A stretch of 6,059 nucleotides of DNA. Source: Bacteroidota bacterium. Its GTDB lineage: Bacteria; Bacteroidota; Ignavibacteria; UBA10030; UBA8401. This document shows positions 1 to 3,896 of the stretch, in pieces (positions within the stretch are counted from its first letter, which is position 1; each line of letters begins with the position of its first letter). A program made the translations under genes and the position numbers. The notes below the pieces were generated by a model. That model saw only the letters and a list, made by a program, of their open reading frames with translations, did no database searches and was not told where the DNA came from. The DNA is taken from positions 1 through 6,059 of the forward strand of contig DMPG01000055.1 in NCBI GenBank assembly GCA_003456055.1, given 5' to 3'.

Positions 1-657
1 ATTAATGCTTCGTTCAGCAAATGATGAAAGACAATACACAAGTGAGCCGGGAATATGCTTTGTTGCAAAGATAAGCGATGTCTTGGCGTTAAATTTAGGC
101 TGGATTGTTTTTGATGACAGCACGAGAAATCGCGTAAAATTACGATGATCGGTCTCTATACTTTTTTTGAGTATAGTCAGTCCATAATGAGTGGCCGCCT
201 GTTCGCTGGCGATCGCCGCTGAGTCATTTTTTTGTTCTAACGATATCATCTTTGCCGCACCGGCCGTATCATAAAAAGGATGGAGGGATACATTTTTCAG
301 ATTCCGCAGGAATTTGTCGCTTTGCCCTAGACCTTGCGGATGGGAATACACATGCCGGACATCCCTTAAAACCGTTCCCGGTAACACCATTAAATTCATT
401 TTGATCCGGAGTTTCAACTCACCGACGATATATAATGAAAACTCTTGCAAGAGATCAAAATTTTGATGGACACTTCCAAATACGGAATTCTCTATGGGAA
501 TAATTCCAAACGCTGTTCGTTGTTGCACCACGTCTTCAAAGACATCTTTGAAATTTTCTCTTGGAACCGGGATACAGTTCTTTCCAAAATATGCGATTGC
601 CGCTTGTTCGCTGAAAGCTCCGTATTCGCCTTGAAAAGCAATCTTTAGTTTTTTCAT
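1..657 (-). CDS. pheA: Prephenate dehydratase with C-terminal ACT domain (3' end outside window)
   Basis: Converts prephenate to phenylpyruvate, the committed step of phenylalanine synthesis, in the cytoplasm. I translated 219 residues from the ATG at 657-655 down to base 1 with no stop, so the gene continues past the left edge. Family motifs appear in order: GAFSEQAA (13-20), P-IENS followed by GSV (54-63), SHPQ (105-108), DTAGAAK (130-136), AAIAS (147-151) and the catalytic NFTRF motif (173-177, Thr175). KTSLIF at 192-197 starts the regulatory ACT domain, and GSLV at 204-207 matches its GALV phenylalanine-binding motif. The ESRP motif and the last 60-70 residues are missing. There is no fused chorismate mutase at the N-terminus, so this is the monofunctional type. 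SHPQGLGQS replaces the common SHPQALAQC. No clear Shine-Dalgarno precedes the ATG. It lies 31 bp downstream of the second lipoprotein gene and may be read through from it. Feedback inhibition by phenylalanine is expected from the ACT domain (family knowledge). Confidence 0.95.
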   Translation of the reverse strand, partial: MKKLKIAFQGEYGAFSEQAAIAYFGKNCIPVPRENFKDVFEDVVQQRTAFGIIPIENSVFGSVHQNFDLLQEFSLYIVGELKLRIKMNLMVLPGTVLRDVRHVYSHPQGLGQSDKFLRNLKNVSLHPFYDTAGAAKMISLEQKNDSAAIASEQAATHYGLTILKKSIETDHRNFTRFLVLSSKTIQPKFNAKTSLIFATKHIPGSLVYCLSSFAERSIN

Positions 658-688
658 TAATGCTGATCTAATTAATTATGGTTTACCG

Positions 689-1201
689 TTAAAAATTCGA
701 TTCATCTCGCCATCGTGTGATCTTCCAAATATCGCCGGATTGTGTACGTTCTAAAGTCCAAATTGCATATCCATCAACACGCACAATGTCGTTTGCGCTG
801 AACGTTACAGTTAAATTGAAATTACGTGTGATCGTTGCTTTTAAACTGTCCGGTTCTACGGACGAAGCAATGACTGAATTCCATACGAGATCGAGCCGCT
901 GCACATTTTGAAATAAGCCGTACGTTGTTCTGATCTCTTCGTCCCGTCCCCAGAAGACATCAGTCCCTTTTTCGTAATCACGATAGACAAAAATAAAATT
1001 CGGTGCAAGTAATTGTCCATAAATTGTGGAATCCTGAAATGCATATGCCTGTTTGAAGTTTTGAAATACCCCCTCAATTTGATGTTGATCCCCTAAAATT
1101 GATGAAGAATTTGAAAGCGACGTATCCAATCCGGGAGCAAAAGGATTATCGCATCCCATCAGGCAAAGTGCGCAGAGAAAAATTATTCTGTTGATTTTCA
1201 C
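689..1201 (-). CDS. Small NTF2-like lipoprotein, uncharacterised (second of a tandem pair)
   Basis: A 170-residue predicted lipoprotein of unknown function. Residues 1-17 form a short signal peptide (K2 and R5, then a hydrophobic core) ending in the lipobox LMGC, so Cys17 should be lipidated; Asp18 follows. A Ser/Pro-rich linker (about 18-40) leads to a 120-residue domain with aromatic-rich strands: F-QNFKQAY (46-53), NFIFVYRDY (68-76), FWGRDEE (83-89) and a terminal IWKITRWRD (158-166). This layout suggests an NTF2-like/SnoaL-type cone fold, but no catalytic set is obvious. The start is GTG at 1201-1199, because the GTGA overlaps the TGA stop of the upstream lipoprotein gene by four bases; an AAGGA at 1216-1220 is rather far (14 nt) for a ribosome site, so translational coupling is likely. 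Similar segments in the preceding gene make it a probable diverged paralogue. I vaguely recognise this type of protein from Ignavibacteria-like genomes, without a function. Confidence 0.85.
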   Translation of the reverse strand: MKINRIIFLCALCLMGCDNPFAPGLDTSLSNSSSILGDQHQIEGVFQNFKQAYAFQDSTIYGQLLAPNFIFVYRDYEKGTDVFWGRDEEIRTTYGLFQNVQRLDLVWNSVIASSVEPDSLKATITRNFNLTVTFSANDIVRVDGYAIWTLERTQSGDIWKITRWRDESNF

Positions 1202-1788
1202 TTTTGGAAAAATTGTCCTTTAAGTTCGCTCCAACTGGAATCTTTTTTTGTCTCAAAATCCACCCAGCGGTAGATTCTCCAGATAGCATTTTTATCCGGT
1301 GAAACATAGATCTCGCCGGTACCAACGAATTGCTGCGTAACATCCCCGCGGTTATGCGGAACAAATAACAGATACTCAAATGAATATTTTGCAGAGTCAG
1401 ATTGATACGTCACCACTTTAGGAATTGCTGTAAGGTCAAATTGAAATGATGAAGAAGCTCCCACTGAGATTTTGATACTGTTAAAATAAGCATTCTCGAG
1501 TTTTTTATCCCATGCAAATGAATATCGCGTCGCTGCCGATGCTGCCGGAATAAATATAAAATTTTGTTTATGGGTGATGGTATCGGAAAATAATTCACTA
1601 TAACCGGCAATATTCTTTTGTTGAAATGCTTCTCGATAATTTGTGAACAGGATCTCTTTCGTGAACGCGATCGGAAGGGTCTGGTTCTCGGAATCCGGTG
1701 CATCCGGATCCCTTGTGTTAAAAAGATCGCAGGAAATGAAAAGAATCGACAGTACGGCGAAAGCAATGTAATATGATCTACAGCGCAA
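1198..1788 (-). CDS. NTF2-like lipoprotein, uncharacterised (first of a tandem pair)
   Basis: A 196-residue predicted lipoprotein of unknown function. The N-terminus has basic residues R2 and R4, a hydrophobic stretch (about 6-18) and the lipobox-like FISC with Cys20; Phe at -3 is slightly off consensus but accepted in this bacterial group. The mature protein begins [12 protein letters not shown], an acidic Pro-containing linker, followed by FTNYREAF (48-55), NFIFIP (76-81), an aromatic-rich middle and IWRIYRWVD (169-177). These match segments of the next gene in the same order, so both probably share an NTF2-like fold. The start is TTG at 1788-1786, 11 bases inside recR. No ATG or GTG in frame lies near, a strong TGGAGG ribosome site sits 6 nt upstream, and the signal peptide needs this start. 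The TGA stop overlaps the next gene by four bases. An envelope role, perhaps binding a small hydrophobic ligand or assisting folding, is only a guess. Confidence 0.85.
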   Translation of the reverse strand: MRCRSYYIAFAVLSILFISCDLFNTRDPDAPDSENQTLPIAFTKEILFTNYREAFQQKNIAGYSELFSDTITHKQNFIFIPAASAATRYSFAWDKKLENAYFNSIKISVGASSSFQFDLTAIPKVVTYQSDSAKYSFEYLLFVPHNRGDVTQQFVGTGEIYVSPDKNAIWRIYRWVDFETKKDSSWSELKGQFFQK

Positions 1789-2374
1789 CTCGACCCTCCA
1801 ATGCGCGCGTTAATGTTGCCTCATCGGCAAATTCAAGATCGCTTCCGATGGGAAGACCCCGGGCGATCCGAGTGACTTTGATAGAAAGAGGCTTTAGTAA
1901 TTTCGCAAGATACAGCGTTGTTGTTTCACCCTCAACGTTCGGATTAAGTGCAAGAATGATCTCCTGAACATCATCGCTCAATCGGACCAACAATTCTTTT
2001 ACTTTGAGATCTTCCGGTCCAATTCCGTCGAGCGGTGAGAGAGCACCGCCAAGGACATGATACAATCCATTGAATTCATGTGTTTTTTCAACGGCAATAA
2101 CATCATTCGGTTCTTCAACAACACAAATGATTTTCTTGTTTCGTTTTTGACTGGCACAGATCGAACACGGATCGGTTTCAGTGATATTGAAACAAATGGA
2201 ACAGTATCGAACCTTATCCTTTACATCGATCAGTATTTTTGAAAATGCTACAACTTCCTCACGCGGCATTTTCAAAACATGCATTGCAAGCCGTTGCGCC
2301 GTTTTGCGTCCGATACTCGGGAGAGACGCAAATTTCTCGATCAATTGCTCTATCGTTTCTGAGGTATAAATCAT
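1778..2374 (-). CDS. recR: Recombination mediator protein RecR
   Basis: RecR works with RecO (and RecF) to load RecA onto SSB-coated single-stranded DNA during gap repair. The 198-residue length is normal for the family. Domains in order: a helix-hairpin-helix DNA-binding segment with [13 protein letters not shown] (18-30); a zinc finger with Cys58, Cys61, Cys70 and Cys73, in the C-X2-C-X8-C-X2-C arrangement; a Toprim domain from about 81 to 175 that includes ICVVEEPND (83-91), [16 protein letters not shown] (105-120) and [10 protein letters not shown] (143-152); and the C-terminal [18 protein letters not shown] (171-188) with ALEGR near the end. All expected motifs are intact. The ATG at 2374-2372 gives the usual N-terminus but has no good Shine-Dalgarno. 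The TAG stop (1780-1778) lies 11 bases inside the following lipoprotein gene. dnaX and the YbaB/EbfC gene, often found beside recR elsewhere, are absent here; gmhA lies upstream instead. Confidence 0.97.
   Translation of the reverse strand: MIYTSETIEQLIEKFASLPSIGRKTAQRLAMHVLKMPREEVVAFSKILIDVKDKVRYCSICFNITETDPCSICASQKRNKKIICVVEEPNDVIAVEKTHEFNGLYHVLGGALSPLDGIGPEDLKVKELLVRLSDDVQEIILALNPNVEGETTTLYLAKLLKPLSIKVTRIARGLPIGSDLEFADEATLTRALEGRVAL
1795..1800 (-). promoter_or_regulatory. Shine-Dalgarno site fixing the TTG start of the first lipoprotein gene
   Basis: TGGAGG on the minus strand lies inside the 3' end of recR, with 6 nt between it and the TTG at 1788-1786. It is the strongest ribosome site in the window and is the main reason to accept a TTG start. 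Because it is buried in recR codons, the two genes are probably translated from one message. Confidence 0.75.
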
Positions 2375-2399
2375 ATTTACTTCAAGTAGTTATTTTTCG

Positions 2400-2428
2400 A
2401 TGCTAATTGCGTCGCACACTCTGCTCAA
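2400..2428 (-). promoter_or_regulatory. Possible sigma70-type promoter ahead of recR
   Basis: On the minus strand TTGAGC (2428-2423) and TAGCAT (2405-2400) are 17 bp apart; each matches four of six consensus bases. The predicted start near 2393 would leave a leader of about 20 nt before the recR ATG. A sequence this degenerate occurs often by chance, and the -35 part also falls in what may be a decayed dispersed repeat, so this is a weak call. Confidence 0.2.
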
Positions 2429-2442
2429 GATGACTGCAAAGT

Positions 2443-2470
2443 TTTAGTCTAATGTCTGTTATCTAATATC
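2443..2470. repeat. Four degenerate 7-bp tandem units between gmhA and recR
   Basis: On the + strand the 28 bp divide exactly into TTTAGTC, TAATGTC, TGTTATC and TAATATC, with consensus TAATRTC. They lie in the 108-bp spacer just after the gmhA stop. The adjoining bases include TGCAAAGTT (2435-2443), a 9-mer that also occurs in the spacer on the other side of gmhA (3108-3116). The units resemble neither a terminator stem nor a known binding site. They could be slippage products or part of a dispersed intergenic repeat family. Confidence 0.55.
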
Positions 2471-2482
2471 TTACAATCTGTT

Positions 2483-3088
2483 TTACCCAAACATCTCCTG
2501 TTCTACTTCTTGAAAAATAATGTGTCCGATCGTGATATGGCCCTCTTGAATTCGCTGCGTATCGTTTGATGGAACAATAATTGCAAGATCGCACATTTCT
2601 TTTGCTTTGCCGCCGTCTTTCCCGAGAAATCCGATCGATGTCATCTTCATCTCACGGGCTTTGATAAATGCATTGTTCACGCTGGCGGAATTTCCGCTGG
2701 TTGAGATCCCGATCAGCACATCACCTTCGTTACCAAGCGCTTCAATAGAACGGGTGAAGACATTGTCATATCCAAGATCATTTGCACCGGCTGTGAGGTT
2801 CGATGTATCTGTGGTGAGAGCAATTGCGGGAAGTCCCGGTCGTTTGATATTCGGTGATAGACGGATAACAAATTCTGCTGCAAGGTGTTGTGCATCAGCC
2901 GCACTTCCGCCGTTCCCGCACAACAACACTTTTTTCTTGTTGTTGAATGCTTTGATGATCATATCAATTGCTTTGGAAATATCCCCGTTGCATTGTTCCG
3001 CAATCTTCAATTTCGTTTCGGCACTTGCTTTCAATGAATCTTGAATGAAGGACTGCCGATAGACGAGCGTAAGTGGTAAATGTCCCAT
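2483..3088 (-). CDS. gmhA: SIS-domain phosphoheptose isomerase (sedoheptulose-7-phosphate isomerase)
   Basis: Isomerises sedoheptulose 7-phosphate to D-glycero-D-manno-heptose 7-phosphate, the first step towards ADP-heptose for LPS inner core, in the cytoplasm. The 201-residue protein is a single SIS domain. CGNGGSAADAQH (57-68) with Glu72 forms the sugar-phosphate and catalytic region, TSGNS (130-134) binds phosphate, and TQRIQEGHITIGH (177-189) carries Gln181, His184 and His189. The His68/Glu72 and Gln181/His189 spacing fits the zinc site described for GmhA enzymes. DiaA-like or other SIS proteins are the main alternative, but the full motif set favours GmhA. The ATG at 3088-3086 adds about 12 residues before the usual helix start and has no Shine-Dalgarno, so the N-terminus is uncertain. 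No other heptose genes are visible. The gene is bracketed by two repeat-bearing spacers (64 and 108 bp). Confidence 0.9.
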   Translation of the reverse strand: MGHLPLTLVYRQSFIQDSLKASAETKLKIAEQCNGDISKAIDMIIKAFNNKKKVLLCGNGGSAADAQHLAAEFVIRLSPNIKRPGLPAIALTTDTSNLTAGANDLGYDNVFTRSIEALGNEGDVLIGISTSGNSASVNNAFIKAREMKMTSIGFLGKDGGKAKEMCDLAIIVPSNDTQRIQEGHITIGHIIFQEVEQEMFG

Positions 3089-3089
3089 T

Positions 3090-3124
3090 AAAGTTAAAAT
3101 TTAAAAGTGCAAAGTTGAAAATGT
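3090..3124. repeat. Five degenerate 7-bp tandem units upstream of gmhA
   Basis: On the + strand the 35 bp split into AAAGTTA, AAATTTA, AAAGTGC, AAAGTTG and AAAATGT, with consensus close to AAAGTTR. The array ends two bases before the gmhA start codon (minus strand), so it would form the A/T-rich leader of that gene. No stable stem or Shine-Dalgarno is visible in it. Confidence 0.6.
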
Positions 3125-3127
3125 TGT

Positions 3128-3151
3128 TTTCTGTGTCTCTGTGACTTTGTG
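3128..3151. repeat. Three 8-bp tandem units immediately downstream of the GGGPS-like gene
   Basis: On the + strand TTTCTGTG, TCTCTGTG and ACTTTGTG follow each other without gaps and share the core CTGTG/TTGTG. On the minus strand this reads CACAAAGT-CACAGAGA-CACAGAAA, starting one base after the TAA stop. From memory it resembles the accaCAGAGACACAGAG-type sequence that recurs between genes in many Bacteroidota, Chlorobi and other genomes; I could not check this. Only three bases separate it from the 7-bp array. Confidence 0.6.
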
Positions 3152-3152
3152 G

Positions 3153-3896
3153 TTATGAATTGTGAATAGCAGAAGCGAATTCTTTGATCAAATGAACACT
3201 GCTGTCTTTTTCGAGAATTGTTCCTGTAACGATGAACGTTGCGCCTGCAAGAACTTTTTTTCGTGCTTCGTCGGGCGTTTGTAATCCGCCACCGACAATG
3301 AGAGGAACGGAACAATATTTTGCGATCGCACCGATCATCTCTTCGGGAACGGACTGTTCTGCACCGCTGCCCGCTTCCAAATAGATCATTTTGAATCCGA
3401 GAATCTCAGCAGCCATTGCGTGTGCAACGGCAATATCCGGTTTGTGGCGTGGCAGCGGTTGTGTGTTGCTCATAAATTCTGCAGAAGTCGTTCTTCCGGA
3501 TTCGACGAGCATATATGCAGTAGAGATCGCTTCAAGTCCGATTCTTTTAACGATCGGTGCTGCAAGAACCTGATCTCCGATCAAATGCTGTGGATTTCTT
3601 CCGCTAATGATCGACAAAAATAAAATTGCATCTGCCGAAGGAGAGATCTGCATCACTCCGCCCGGAAAGATCACAGCAGGAACTTTTGTATGCAGCTTTA
3701 TCGTCTTAATACACCGCTCGAACGAATCGTCAACGATCAAACTTCCGCCGATCAAGAATGCATCAACTCCTGCTTCGGTTGCTTGTTCAACGAACGATGG
3801 TAGTTTCTCTGAAGAGATCTTGTCCGGATCGATTAGAACGAAATATCCTGCTCCTTTTGATTTTGAAGTTGCAAGGAGTGATTCGTAGATTGACAT
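3153..3896 (-). CDS. Geranylgeranylglyceryl-phosphate synthase family protein (GGGPS/PcrB-like)
   Basis: Predicted to join a polyprenyl diphosphate to sn-glycerol 1-phosphate by an ether bond, the reaction that begins archaeal membrane lipids; bacterial relatives use chains of various lengths. The 247 residues form one TIM barrel. Visible motifs are LIDPDK (21-26), IGGS (49-52), FPGG (77-80), SGRNP (98-102), the conserved stretch with TT then PLPRHKP (136-153), YLEAGSGA (172-179) and VGGGLQTPDEARK (201-213) with AGATFIVTG (217-225). The YLEAGSGA and GGG segments are the phosphate-binding parts. The overall pattern fits the archaeal/Bacteroidota group rather than the shorter Bacillus PcrB. The ATG (3896-3894) overlaps the alaS TAA by one base, with AAGGA (3908-3912) 11 nt upstream, so translation is probably coupled to alaS. 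No G1P dehydrogenase or digeranylgeranyl transferase lies in the window. Substrate and chain length cannot be told from this sequence. Confidence 0.9.
   Translation of the reverse strand: MSIYESLLATSKSKGAGYFVLIDPDKISSEKLPSFVEQATEAGVDAFLIGGSLIVDDSFERCIKTIKLHTKVPAVIFPGGVMQISPSADAILFLSIISGRNPQHLIGDQVLAAPIVKRIGLEAISTAYMLVESGRTTSAEFMSNTQPLPRHKPDIAVAHAMAAEILGFKMIYLEAGSGAEQSVPEEMIGAIAKYCSVPLIVGGGLQTPDEARKKVLAGATFIVTGTILEKDSSVHLIKEFASAIHNS

Noticed and set aside
445..648. 67-residue + strand frame near the left edge
   Set aside because: The minus strand here codes for prephenate dehydratase with all its motifs; the + frame is a shadow.
669..678. Palindrome TAATTAATTA between the second lipoprotein gene and pheA as an operator
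   Set aside because: A ten-base A/T palindrome is common by chance and there is no second copy or spaced promoter to support a regulatory role.
1410..1766. 118-residue minus-strand frame inside the first lipoprotein gene
   Set aside because: It overlaps in another frame a gene with a strong ribosome site, signal peptide and a paralogue next door; the alternative is basic and of low order.
2375..2482. Intrinsic terminator after gmhA
   Set aside because: No GC-rich stem followed by a T run is present on the minus strand; the region is heptad repeats and A/T-rich sequence.
2607..3044. 145-residue open frame on the + strand opposite gmhA
   Set aside because: It lies wholly antisense to a gene with intact family motifs, has no recognisable domain, and fits the usual mirror frame of a codon-biased gene.
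3090..3151. CRISPR array
   Set aside because: Units are 7 and 8 bp, contiguous and degenerate, without the 20-40 bp repeats and unique spacers of CRISPR.
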